Program-made: the position numbers and the translations under genes
Notes under the pieces: generated by a model
Told to the model about the DNA's origin: nothing
Databases searched by the model: none
What the model saw: the letters and a program-made list of their open reading frames with translations, nothing else
From: an uncultured Mediterranea sp.
GTDB lineage: Bacteria > Bacteroidota > Bacteroidia > Bacteroidales > Bacteroidaceae
Assembly: GCA_945831575.1 (NCBI GenBank)
Contig: CAMACX010000024.1
Location: 1 to 43,490 of the forward strand
Reading direction: 5' to 3'
DNA: 43,490 nucleotides
Part shown: positions 17,015 through 25,166 of the stretch, in pieces
How the letters are laid out: each line of letters starts with the position of its first letter
How positions within the stretch are numbered: the stretch's first letter is position 1

Positions 17015-17131
17015 TGTTTCATTATTGATAAGTGAAAATATTTTTTTGCGATCAGGCAATTTTTTTGTTGCATAACTCGTTGATACAGCCAATTCCGACT
17101 GAAAAGTAAGTGACTAACCTTTTTCTCCCCT

Positions 17132-17163
17132 CTTGCGGGAATGAAAAAGTGCCTCTAACTTTG
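17132..17163 (+). promoter_or_regulatory. Promoter of the cupin gene
   Basis: CTTG (17132-17135, one base off TTTG) and TAACTTTG (17156-17163) are 20 bp apart. The long leader to the ATG at 17289 is about 120 bases. Confidence 0.6.
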
Positions 17164-17170
17164 CACTTGC

Positions 17171-17193
17171 AAAATGAAAGTATCTTTCGTTTT
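17171..17193. promoter_or_regulatory. Probable HxlR operator
   Basis: Imperfect palindrome: AAAA-T-GAAAG, centre TAT, then CTTTC-G-TTTT. Nine of ten bases in each arm pair. It starts about eight bases after the -7 box, where the transcript should begin, a good place for repression by the divergent HxlR protein. Confidence 0.5.
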
Positions 17194-17288
17194 AAAACCG
17201 CGCGGCAAATATAGCAGAAGTTTTGCAAACCAGCGAGATATAGGCGCTGAAAAATATTAGAGTATTAACCAGTAAATAATTGAATTGT

Positions 17289-17681
17289 ATGGAAAAGAAT
17301 TATGCAGTCAAGCAGTTTGGTAGTTGGAACAATGTGGAAGGTAAAGTATTTCTTGGTGAGGCCCTAGGCTTGACTGGTGCGCAGCTTTCGGTCCAGAAGT
17401 TGGCTCCGCAGGAGGATGCCCCCTTCCTTCATGCCCACAAGCGGCATGAGGAAGTCTATCTGATACTCAGCGGAAAGGGCGAGTATCAGGTAGATGGAGA
17501 GGTATTCCCCGTGGGTGAGGGGACGCTGATTCGTGTGGCTCCGGCAGGTGTTAGGGCCCTGCGCAACACGGGTGATGAGCCGCTGGTGATGTGCTGCATC
17601 CAGTATCAGGCTGGTTCGTTTGGTGAGGCCGACGACTTCATGGTAGATGGTACGATCATCAACGAACCAGTGAAGTGGTAA
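17289..17681 (+). CDS. Small single-domain cupin protein
   Basis: A 130-residue single cupin barrel. Motif 1 is clear: HAHKRHEEVYLILSGKG (metal ligands His, His, Glu). Motif 2 is PAGVRALRN, where the usual His ligand is absent, so the metal site may have only three protein ligands. Substrate and reaction are unknown. The frame extends to a TTG at 17280, but the ATG at 17289 is better. Its partner HxlR gene suggests a role in electrophile or redox stress. Its 3' end is partly duplicated just downstream, inside the convergent DPP7 gene. Confidence 0.8.
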   Translation: MEKNYAVKQFGSWNNVEGKVFLGEALGLTGAQLSVQKLAPQEDAPFLHAHKRHEEVYLILSGKGEYQVDGEVFPVGEGTLIRVAPAGVRALRNTGDEPLVMCCIQYQAGSFGEADDFMVDGTIINEPVKW

Positions 17682-17710
17682 TCCTCATCAACGACTCGGT
17701 GAAGTGGTGA
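17656..17710. repeat. Duplicated 3' end shared by cupin and DPP7 genes
   Basis: Copies of 26 bases at 17656-17681 and 17685-17710 (period 29) share 22 bases. The first ends the cupin gene (INEPVKW stop). The second covers the gap and, read on the other strand, the last codons of the DPP7 gene (VTTSPSR stop). Confidence 0.6.
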
Positions 17711-19856
17711 CCAGGTTGAGCTCATCGATGAGGTGGGCGGCCTGGCCATACTTTTCGATGATGAAGAGGATGTAGCGTATATCTACCCCGATGGTGCGTT
17801 GCAGGCGTGGTTCGTAGCTCAGGTCGCTGCTCATCGCCTCCCAGTTGCCGTCGAAGGCTAGGCCCAGCAGCTCGCCGCGACCGTTGAACATGGCACTGCC
17901 GCTGTTGCCTCCCGTGATGTCGTTGTTGGAGAGGAAGCAGAGGTGCATCTGCCCGTCGCGGTCGGCGTAGCGCCCAAAGTCGCCTTGCTGAAAGAGGTCA
18001 AGCAGCTCGGGCTGAACCTCGTAGTCGGGGTTACCTGGGTTGCTGCACACCTTTTCGAAGATGCCCAAGGGGGTAGTGAAGTAGCTGTAGGAGGCTCCAT
18101 CGTAGGGATCGTAACCGCCTATGGTGCCGTAGCTCAGCCGCATGGTGCCGTTGGCATCGGGATAGTGACGGCCTCCTGTATCCATCCGCCGTAGGGCAGC
18201 ATTGAGCTGGCGCTCACAGCGGGCTATCTGGGCCAGAGATTCATCGGAGAGGGCCTTGAGGTTGAAGACTTGGGTCAGCAGGTCGATGCAGAGGCTGATG
18301 GCCGGGTCTTGATAAATCTGGTAGGTGGAGTCGTTGTTCAGAGCCAGTCGGAGTCCCTCGGTACTGGTCAGCTTGGATTGGTTGAAGAGGGTATCGACAT
18401 AGGCCTCAACGTTACCTTGGTAGAGGGTATCAATGGTTTGATAGAACTCGGGCAGGAACTCCGTATCGACTTTTTCACGGTAGGCCTTGAAGAGGGCTTT
18501 CGTCACGCGGCGGTCCAGTGGTTCGTAGTAGTCGGCATATTTCTTGGCTAGCTTCATCAGGTTCTTCACCACCTCTTCTTCCTCTGCCTCGGTATCGAGA
18601 TTGAGCACATCGAAGGCCAGTTGCACCAGCTCCGACCCATTGAAGAAGCTCTCTACCAGATAGGCAAAGGCCCTACTGCTGGGGAGGGTCTGGCTGTAGT
18701 TCAGCTCCAGGTCAGTGAAGAGGTGGAGCAGTTGCTGGCGTTCGGCGGGCTGGCTGTCAATCCAGTGGCGGAGCTGCTCCTCACGGGCCCGCTTCTTCTC
18801 TAGCACATGCAGCTTTCGGATGCTGCGTACAGTGCCGATGCTGTTTTTCCAGTAGTTGGAACTCTGGTCATATTTGGCGGCATACATGATGCGCAGGTTG
18901 TTATCACGGTTCATGGCCTCCTTCCAAATGGATTGCTTGATGCCGCGTATCTCCGTCTGTGCCTGATGCTGGCTCTTCATGGCCTGCTCGATGCCATACG
19001 AGGAGAGGTAGCGGTCGGTAGTGCCTGGGTAGCCCATGGTCATGCAGAAACTGCCCGACTGGTAACCGTTCAGGGAGATGGGGGCCACCACCTCGGGGTG
19101 GTAAGGCACATTCGACGGAGAATAGGGGTCAGGCCGGTTGAGGCTGTCGGCGTAGATGCGGAAGACGCAGAAGTCCCCCGTGTGGCGTGGCCACTCCCAG
19201 TTGTCGTTGTCCCAGCCAAACTTACCCACCGACGAGGGGGGTGCAAAGACCAACCGTACATCGGGAAAGTCTTGATAGACCGAGAGCCAGTATTCGTTGC
19301 CATCGTAGCAGGCATCCACCACTCCTACGAAGGTGGAGTCGAAGGCACTGATTTCCTCACTGATAGCTAGCGAGATGCTGTCGATAGCCTGCGACCGCTC
19401 CTGTTCGCTCATCTCCTCGGTGACTCCTGAGAGTACCCGCTTGGTGACATTCACCTGGTTGTAGAGGAAGCGCACGTAGAGGTCGGGATTGGAGAGCTCC
19501 TCGTCTCTTGAACGGGCCACGAAGCCATCCCGGATGTAGTCATGCTCGCTGTTGGAGTAGAGCTGTACCGACTCAAAGCCGCAATGGTGATTGGTCAACA
19601 CCAGTCCTTCGTTGCTCACCACCACGCCCGAGCAAAAGCCGCCAAAGCTTACTACGGCATCCTTCAGCGAGAGTCCCTTTCCGTTGTAGAGCTGGCGTGG
19701 CTTCAGCTGGAGCCCCTCGCGCTTCATCTCTTTCAGCGTGCGTTTATCTAGGTTGCCCAGCAGCCACATGCCTTCATCAGCACGCAGCATAGCCGGTGTC
19801 ATCAGGCCTCCGATGCTGAGTACGAGGCAAAGCGTCACGGTCCAAAAGCGTTTCAT
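17688..19856 (-). CDS. S46 dipeptidyl peptidase, DPP7 type
   Basis: A 722-residue periplasmic serine exopeptidase that frees dipeptides from peptide N-termini. Signal peptide ends at LRA, so the mature protein starts DEGMW as usual in S46. Catalytic residues are likely His90 (TNHHCGF), Asp228 (RHTGDF) and Ser652 (GGNSGS). The residue 18 after the Ser, which sets S1 specificity in this family, is Gly670: Gly there means DPP7-like preference for hydrophobic P1, while Arg would mean the Asp/Glu-specific DPP11. Last gene of the long 17.7-28.6 kb run, 18 bp after the DUF389 gene. Confidence 0.92.
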   Translation of the reverse strand: MKRFWTVTLCLVLSIGGLMTPAMLRADEGMWLLGNLDKRTLKEMKREGLQLKPRQLYNGKGLSLKDAVVSFGGFCSGVVVSNEGLVLTNHHCGFESVQLYSNSEHDYIRDGFVARSRDEELSNPDLYVRFLYNQVNVTKRVLSGVTEEMSEQERSQAIDSISLAISEEISAFDSTFVGVVDACYDGNEYWLSVYQDFPDVRLVFAPPSSVGKFGWDNDNWEWPRHTGDFCVFRIYADSLNRPDPYSPSNVPYHPEVVAPISLNGYQSGSFCMTMGYPGTTDRYLSSYGIEQAMKSQHQAQTEIRGIKQSIWKEAMNRDNNLRIMYAAKYDQSSNYWKNSIGTVRSIRKLHVLEKKRAREEQLRHWIDSQPAERQQLLHLFTDLELNYSQTLPSSRAFAYLVESFFNGSELVQLAFDVLNLDTEAEEEEVVKNLMKLAKKYADYYEPLDRRVTKALFKAYREKVDTEFLPEFYQTIDTLYQGNVEAYVDTLFNQSKLTSTEGLRLALNNDSTYQIYQDPAISLCIDLLTQVFNLKALSDESLAQIARCERQLNAALRRMDTGGRHYPDANGTMRLSYGTIGGYDPYDGASYSYFTTPLGIFEKVCSNPGNPDYEVQPELLDLFQQGDFGRYADRDGQMHLCFLSNNDITGGNSGSAMFNGRGELLGLAFDGNWEAMSSDLSYEPRLQRTIGVDIRYILFIIEKYGQAAHLIDELNLVTTSPSR

Positions 19857-19874
19857 GATAGGATAATCTAAGGA

Positions 19875-21251
19875 TTAATGGGTTTCTACAATCAGCCGGA
19901 GGCGGTCGGTGCCCAGACGGGCTTTGAGCCATTGGGTCATCTTCTCCCGTTCGGCAGGCTTGGGCTGCTTGCTGAGCTGTACGATAGCAAAGGTGAGCGT
20001 ATCGGCCTGCAGACTATCTACCTGCTGCTCGATGGCGTGGGAGAGGGCGATGCTCTTCACCTCGGGATAGAGCACCTTCAGTTCGGGTGCCAGGGTCACA
20101 CTCAAGGCATCAAACTTATGGTATTTCTCCAGGTCGCTGGTCAGCATGGCAATCTGCTGTTTCTGTTCCTGTAGGCGCTCCTCGCTCTTTTTGTAGAAGT
20201 CCTCCATCACCATGGCACGTAGGCTGCCAATGTCCAGCGTCTCGTTGTTGGTGCCTTGCATCACGGTGAGCTTCGTGTCCTCCAGATTGTACTCCTTCAT
20301 CTTGGCACGGGCTAGGGCCAGTGATGCCTCTGGTACCTCCTGACCGATGAGCACAATACGTATCTCGTTGCCGTCGGCGTTGCGTAGGATTTTCTTGTCC
20401 AGTACCTGAGTACCTTCAAACATTAGCTGCTCGTTGACGAAGCGGTTGGCTGCCCCGTCGAACACCATGTTGCGGATGATGCCCACCGTGAGGTATATGG
20501 CGGGACAGAGGGTGAGAATCACGATGAAGACGATGTAGCGGCGCACCTTCAGTTCGCGGTTCTTATCCACAAACGCCTTGCGCTGGAAGTGCATCACCCG
20601 CACACCGGTGAAGGTGGCCAGGCTGATGAAGACGGAGTTGATGAAGTAGAGGTAGAAGGCACCGAAGAAATAGACTGCATTGCCCGTGGCTAGCCCATAG
20701 CCTGCTGTGCAGAGGGGTGGCATCAAGGCTGTGGCGATGGCCACACCGGGGATTACGTTACCTTTCTCTTTAGTGCTGAGGGCCACCACACCGGCCAAGC
20801 CGCCGAGCAGGGCAATGAACACGTCGTAGATGGTAGGCGAGGTACGGGCCAGCAACTCCGACTGCCCCTCGGCTACGGGGCTGATCAGGAAGAAGATGGT
20901 GGCCGTCGTGACACTGAAGAGCGTCGTGATGAGGTAGCTCTTCAGTGAACGCTTCATCAGTTCAAAGTCGTTGAGCCCCACCGAAAGGCCTACGCCCATG
21001 ATTGGTCCCATGAGGGGTGAGATTAACATCGCACCGATGATGACGGCTGTGCTGTTGACGTTCAGTCCGAGAGAGGCCATAAAGATGGCCAGAATCAGAA
21101 TCCAGAGGTTGGCCCCTTTGAACTCCACTCCCTTGCGGATGGAATCCACGGTGGCCAGTTCGTTGTCTTTATCTTTGCGCAGGTCGAGGTAATCCTTCAT
21201 GAACTTCTTGATAGAGAACGGCTTGCGCGGTGTCTGTTGCAGGTTGTCCAT
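19875..21251 (-). CDS. DUF389 membrane protein
   Basis: A 458-residue protein. The N-terminal half (about 45-265) has six or so membrane helices with the DUF389 pattern NSTAVIIGAMLISPLMGPIMGVGLSVG (about 66-92) and the later VIPGVAIATALMPPLCTAGYGLATG. The C-terminal half is soluble and partly coiled-coil (about 350-385, rich in Glu, Gln and Lys). The function of DUF389 proteins is unknown. Its ATG is four bases after the flippase stop, so the two are tightly coupled. Confidence 0.85.
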   Translation of the reverse strand: MDNLQQTPRKPFSIKKFMKDYLDLRKDKDNELATVDSIRKGVEFKGANLWILILAIFMASLGLNVNSTAVIIGAMLISPLMGPIMGVGLSVGLNDFELMKRSLKSYLITTLFSVTTATIFFLISPVAEGQSELLARTSPTIYDVFIALLGGLAGVVALSTKEKGNVIPGVAIATALMPPLCTAGYGLATGNAVYFFGAFYLYFINSVFISLATFTGVRVMHFQRKAFVDKNRELKVRRYIVFIVILTLCPAIYLTVGIIRNMVFDGAANRFVNEQLMFEGTQVLDKKILRNADGNEIRIVLIGQEVPEASLALARAKMKEYNLEDTKLTVMQGTNNETLDIGSLRAMVMEDFYKKSEERLQEQKQQIAMLTSDLEKYHKFDALSVTLAPELKVLYPEVKSIALSHAIEQQVDSLQADTLTFAIVQLSKQPKPAEREKMTQWLKARLGTDRLRLIVETH

Positions 21252-21255
21252 AGTG

Positions 21256-22674
21256 TTATCGTTTGAGAATATGACGTTCTTTTCTTATCATCCATCCTAG
21301 GAAGAGGAGCAGGAGTAGGGAGCGGAAGGCCAGGCGTAGCCAGAGGTTGTCTATCTCTACTGCATAGGCCACGGCGCATAGGATTGCTGTCAGCAGTACG
21401 TAGCTGAAGATGGACTTCAGGTCGTAGGGGATGGGGTATTTTTTCTGTCCGATGAAGTAGGAGAGCAGCATGGCCGTGCCATAGCCTGCAAAGCCGGCCC
21501 AGGCACAGCCCATGTAGCTGTAGCGTGGGATAAGGAGCAGGTTGAGCAGCACCAGCACGCTGCATCCGGTCAGCGAGAACCAGGCTCCCCACTTGGTCTG
21601 GTCGGTCAGTTTGTACCAGAAGGAGAGGTTGAAGTAGATGCCCATGAAGATTTCTGCCGCCATCACGATGGGTACCACACGTAGTCCAGGCCAGTAGTCA
21701 CGGCCAATGATAAACTTCAGGATGTCGATGTAGAAGAGTACGGCCAGGTAGGCCAGCAGAGTGAAGATGATGAAGAACTTCATGGCCTGGGCGTACATCT
21801 GCAGGTTATCCTTGTCGCGGCTCTTGCCGAACACGAAGGGTTCGTAGGCAAAGCGGAAGGCTTGGGTCAGCATGGCCATGACCATGGCTATCTTACTGGC
21901 TGCCCCGTAGATGCCGAGCTCCACCGAGGCCTGCGACGGGTCTGGATAGACAAAGGGGAAGATGATCTTGTCGGCTACCTGATTGAGGATGCCGGCTATG
22001 CCGAGCAGCAGCAGCGGGAAGCTGTAAGAGAGCATCCTGCGCAGCAGGGCGCGGTCCATGCCGTAGCGGCAGGGACGCAACTCGGGCAGCAGGCAGAGCA
22101 TCACCACCGAGGTACAGATCAGGTTGATTAGGAAGGCGCAGCCCACCTCCTTGCCCTCCATGGCCACATAATAGATCAGGTTGAGGCTGATGTTGAGCAC
22201 GATGAAGAGCAACTTCAGCGCTGCGAACCGCAGCGGACGCTTCTGGTAACGCAGGTAGGCAAAGGGGATGCACTGGATGGCATCCATGGCCACCACCACC
22301 ATCATCATCCCCACGTACCAGGGATGATCGCCATACTCCAGCCATCCGGCAATGGGTTGCAGGCAGAGCAGGCCTATCAGCAGGAAGGTGAGTGAGAAGC
22401 TTCCCACGCCAAGCAGGGTGGTGGAATAGACCTTCTGCGGGTTTTCGCCCTCCTTGTTGGCAAAGCGGAAGAATCCTGTCTCCATGCCGCAGGTGAGGAT
22501 GACGAGTATCAGCGCCACCCAGGCATAGATGTTGGTCACTACGCCATAGCCTCCCGACTGTGCCGAGAGGGCTGTGGTATAAACCGGTACGAGCAGGTAG
22601 TTGAGGAACCTGCCCACAATGCTGCTCAATCCGTAGATGGCAGTCTCCTTTGCCAAACTTTTTAATCCAGCCAT
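21256..22674 (-). CDS. Oligosaccharide flippase family (Wzx-like) protein
   Basis: A 472-residue protein with 12-14 hydrophobic helices. The start LAKETAIYGLSSIVGRFLNYLLVPVYT (8-34) is the typical first helix of polysaccharide-export MATE-like flippases. Members move lipid-linked sugars across the inner membrane. No glycosyltransferase cluster surrounds it; neighbours are a DUF2723 protein and a deacetylase. A family B heptad array and an A-run fill the space before its ATG. Confidence 0.88.
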   Translation of the reverse strand: MAGLKSLAKETAIYGLSSIVGRFLNYLLVPVYTTALSAQSGGYGVVTNIYAWVALILVILTCGMETGFFRFANKEGENPQKVYSTTLLGVGSFSLTFLLIGLLCLQPIAGWLEYGDHPWYVGMMMVVVAMDAIQCIPFAYLRYQKRPLRFAALKLLFIVLNISLNLIYYVAMEGKEVGCAFLINLICTSVVMLCLLPELRPCRYGMDRALLRRMLSYSFPLLLLGIAGILNQVADKIIFPFVYPDPSQASVELGIYGAASKIAMVMAMLTQAFRFAYEPFVFGKSRDKDNLQMYAQAMKFFIIFTLLAYLAVLFYIDILKFIIGRDYWPGLRVVPIVMAAEIFMGIYFNLSFWYKLTDQTKWGAWFSLTGCSVLVLLNLLLIPRYSYMGCAWAGFAGYGTAMLLSYFIGQKKYPIPYDLKSIFSYVLLTAILCAVAYAVEIDNLWLRLAFRSLLLLLFLGWMIRKERHILKR

Positions 22675-22681
22675 TTTTTTA

Positions 22682-22709
22682 GTTACAAGTTACGAGCTAC
22701 AAGCTACTA
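22682..22709. repeat. Heptad array, family B (site B2)
   Basis: Plus-strand units GTTACAA, GTTACGA, GCTACAA, GCTACTA. On the coding (minus) strand each carries TAA or TAG. The final unit contains the stop codon of the upstream lipoprotein gene, and the array runs through an A-tract into the flippase ATG. Confidence 0.85.
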
Positions 22710-23318
22710 GAAAATAGAATTTTTTCCATCGAAGTCAACGGGGTGGTTTTCCTGACAGGCAGCGAGCTCTTTCTCGGTCATGCGCTGGTAGGTGGAGTAG
22801 CCATAGACATAGCGCATCGTACCGCCTCCCGTGCTGCGCTGGCCAAGGTAAATCAGCACCCTCATCAGGTCGCCTCGCAGATAGACTATCTGACGGAGGG
22901 TGAGCTGCTTATCTGAGTTGGGCGATAATAGGCAGTTGCTCTCTTCGTCATAGGTGTAACTGTAAGTCCTGTAGCCGCTGGCTGGAAGGGCATCGACAAA
23001 GAGGTAGCCCTTCAGCGAAGTGGCACTTTCAAAGTAGAAATCTGTAGGACTTGAACCGTCCATCTCTTTGTAATACTCCTTGCCGGAGGGGTTGCCGTTG
23101 GTATCTATCTCGTAGGTGCTGAGGTGTTTCCATCCACTCCCAACGACTTGCTGATTGAACTCTTTTTGGCTCAACGGGGTTACGGAAGCTGCCGTGCAGT
23201 TGCCGTTGCGGTCGAACACGAAGGCGGGACCATCGTCATCGCCACAGGCGCTCAAGGTGATGAGTGCGAAAAGGATGAGCAGGCAGCTGCTCCAGTTTTT
23301 TAAGAATTTGTCGTTCAT
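22707..23318 (-). CDS. Lipoprotein of unknown function
   Basis: A 203-residue lipoprotein with lipobox LSAC (Cys25) followed by GDDDG. The mature part has alternating polar and aromatic strands (for example YRTYSYTYDEESN) and no motif that I recognise. The ATG at 23318 was chosen because it gives a standard signal peptide; a frame start at 23354 would overlap the ruvB stop. It lies between ruvB and the flippase in one run. Acidic residues after the lipidated Cys suggest possible surface export, as known for Bacteroides lipoproteins. Confidence 0.75.
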   Translation of the reverse strand: MNDKFLKNWSSCLLILFALITLSACGDDDGPAFVFDRNGNCTAASVTPLSQKEFNQQVVGSGWKHLSTYEIDTNGNPSGKEYYKEMDGSSPTDFYFESATSLKGYLFVDALPASGYRTYSYTYDEESNCLLSPNSDKQLTLRQIVYLRGDLMRVLIYLGQRSTGGGTMRYVYGYSTYQRMTEKELAACQENHPVDFDGKNSIF

Positions 23319-23350
23319 CGTCATTGTTCTTCTCTTTTTGGTGTAAATAA

Positions 23351-24379
23351 TCAATCTTCGCTGAACAGGGTACGCTCCTGGTAAATGCTGCGTCCCAGGT
23401 GCTTGTAGGCCAGCTCGGTCACTTCGCGTCCACGGGGGGTGCGCTTCATGAAGCCCTCCTTGATAAGAAACGGCTCATAGACCTCCTCTATCGTGCCCGC
23501 ATCTTCGCCCAAAGCAGTGGCGATGGTGCTGATGCCCACGGGACCGCCCTTGAACTTATCTATCAGGGTGAGCAGAATCTTGTTGTCAATCTGATCCAGC
23601 CCATAGCGGTCGATGTTGAGGGCTTCGAGGGCAAATCGGGCAATCGTGGTGTCAATCTTTCCGCTGCCCTTCACCTGGGCAAAGTCGCGTACGCGGCGTA
23701 GCAGGGCGTTGGCGATACGGGGCGTACCCCGGCTGCGTCCAGCAATCTCCTGAGCGGCTTCGGCTGAGCAAGGCACACCTAAGATGGAGGCCGAGCGGCG
23801 GATAATCTCAGACAGCACCTCGGTATCGTAGTACTCCAGATGGAGGTTGATGCCGAAACGGGCACGCAGTGGGGCGGTCAGCAACCCGCTGCGCGTGGTG
23901 GCTCCCACGAGCGTGAAAGGATTGAGGTCAATCTGGATGCTGCGGGCAGACGGACCTTTATCTATCATGATGTCGATACGGTAGTCCTCCATGGCCGAAT
24001 AGAGGTACTCCTCCACCACGGGACTCAGACGGTGAATCTCGTCGATGAAGAGCACATCGTTGGGCTCCAGCGAGGTCAGGATGCCTGCCAGGTCACCCGG
24101 TTTGTCAAGCACGGGGCCACTGGTAATCTTGAATCCTACGCCCAGTTCGTTGGCAATGATGTTCGACAGCGTGGTCTTTCCCAGGCCGGGAGGGCCGTGA
24201 AGCAGCACGTGGTCGAGTGCTTCGCCACGCAGACGGGCCGCTTTGACAAAGATGCGCAGGTTATCGACCACCTTGTCCTGACCGTTGAAGTCCTCAAAGG
24301 CCAAGGGGCGCAAGGCATTTTCAAAGTCGCGTTCGCCCTTCGAAAGTTGCTGCTGATTCCGTATGTCAAAATCTTCCAT
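23351..24379 (-). CDS. ruvB: Holliday junction DNA helicase RuvB
   Basis: A 342-residue AAA+ ATPase that drives branch migration with RuvA during recombination. Walker [10 protein letters not shown] (62-70), Walker B FIDEIHR (111-117), sensor region [18 protein letters not shown] (159-176) and the C-terminal winged helix with GRSIYQ near the end. Normal length. ruvA and ruvC are not in the window; instead ruvB lies between envelope genes. A family A heptad array fills its upstream spacer. Confidence 0.97.
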   Translation of the reverse strand: MEDFDIRNQQQLSKGERDFENALRPLAFEDFNGQDKVVDNLRIFVKAARLRGEALDHVLLHGPPGLGKTTLSNIIANELGVGFKITSGPVLDKPGDLAGILTSLEPNDVLFIDEIHRLSPVVEEYLYSAMEDYRIDIMIDKGPSARSIQIDLNPFTLVGATTRSGLLTAPLRARFGINLHLEYYDTEVLSEIIRRSASILGVPCSAEAAQEIAGRSRGTPRIANALLRRVRDFAQVKGSGKIDTTIARFALEALNIDRYGLDQIDNKILLTLIDKFKGGPVGISTIATALGEDAGTIEEVYEPFLIKEGFMKRTPRGREVTELAYKHLGRSIYQERTLFSED

Positions 24380-24382
24380 ATC

Positions 24383-24410
24383 TCACTAATCACTAAACAC
24401 TAATCACTAT
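24383..24410. repeat. Heptad array, family A (site A1)
   Basis: Plus-strand units TCACTAA, TCACTAA, ACACTAA, TCACTAT (a fifth, TCACTCC, is degenerate). On the coding strand the unit is TTAGTGA, with TAG and TGA. It fills the space between the deacetylase stop and the ruvB ATG. Confidence 0.85.
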
Positions 24411-24416
24411 TCACTC

Positions 24417-25082
24417 CTACAGCATCTTCATCTGATACCCCTCTTCGATAAAAAACTCGATGGCGCGGGGCAGGGCATATTGCAGGTTGCCGTTCTTCCA
24501 CGACTTGAGGGAGTCGTGGAAGGTGATGATGGAGCCGTTGCGCGTGTAGCGTAGCACGTTGGCCAGTACCTGTGGTCCACGCAGCTTCTTGCTGTAGTCG
24601 CGCGTCACGAGGTCCCACATCACGATACGGTAGCGCTTCTTCAGCGTGATGTATTGCGCCCAGCCCATATGTCCGTGTGGCGGACGGAAGAGTAAGGGGC
24701 GCAGCTGACGTTCAGTGCACTCCAAGCCGCACATCTGCTCCCTCATCAGGTCGTAGGCCTTCTCCGTATTCTCCAGGTAGCTGTAGGAGGTGAAATACTT
24801 GCGGCTGAATCCCCTGATATGGTTGAAGGTATGGTTGCCGATGCGGTGTCCCTGTTCCACTACTTGCCGGAACACCTCAGGATATTTGCTGATGTTGTCG
24901 CCCACCATGAAGAAGGTGGCCTTTACGCCGTAACGCTCCAACAGGTCGAGTACCCAAGGTGTCACCTCGGGGATAGGTCCATCATCAAATGTCAGATAGA
25001 CGGCCTTCTCCTCGGGGTTGACCCGCCACAGGGCACCCGGATAGAGGCGCCGAAGCCATTTTGAGGGTTGTTCAATCAGCAT
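24417..25082 (-). CDS. Polysaccharide deacetylase family (NodB-like) protein
   Basis: A 221-residue metal-dependent carbohydrate esterase, CE4 type. Motifs: TFDDGP (31-36), HTFNH (84-88), RPPHG (133-137), WDLVTRDYS (156-164) and TFHDS (187-191). It removes N- or O-acetyl groups from glycans such as peptidoglycan or surface sugars; the exact target is unknown. No signal peptide is clear, so it may act in the cytoplasm or be weakly membrane-linked. It lies between DUF2723 and ruvB genes. Confidence 0.88.
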   Translation of the reverse strand: MLIEQPSKWLRRLYPGALWRVNPEEKAVYLTFDDGPIPEVTPWVLDLLERYGVKATFFMVGDNISKYPEVFRQVVEQGHRIGNHTFNHIRGFSRKYFTSYSYLENTEKAYDLMREQMCGLECTERQLRPLLFRPPHGHMGWAQYITLKKRYRIVMWDLVTRDYSKKLRGPQVLANVLRYTRNGSIITFHDSLKSWKNGNLQYALPRAIEFFIEEGYQMKML

Positions 25083-25092
25083 CTTTTTTATA

Positions 25093-25134
25093 GTTACAAG
25101 CTACAAGCTACGAGTTACAAGCTACAAGCTACAA
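25093..25134. repeat. Heptad array, family B (site B1)
   Basis: Six units on the plus strand, GTTACAA, GCTACAA, GCTACGA, GTTACAA, GCTACAA, GCTACAA. The coding strand has TAA or TAG in each. It ends in an A-rich tract right before the deacetylase ATG. A worn family A-like stretch (CTAATTA, CTAATCA; 25143-25157) lies beside it in the same spacer. Confidence 0.85.
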
Positions 25135-25166
25135 GTAGGTGTCTAATTACTAATCATTAAATTAAC

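Larger units (their letters stand above)
17015..17288. promoter_or_regulatory. Divergent HxlR/cupin control region
   Basis: 274 bases between the two divergent starts. It includes the cupin promoter (17132-17163) and a 23-bp palindrome (17171-17193). No TAnnTTTG box was found for the HxlR gene. Confidence 0.6.

Noticed and set aside
17688..19856. DPP11 identity for the S46 peptidase
   Set aside because: DPP11 has Arg 18 residues after the catalytic Ser; here it is Gly670, as in DPP7.
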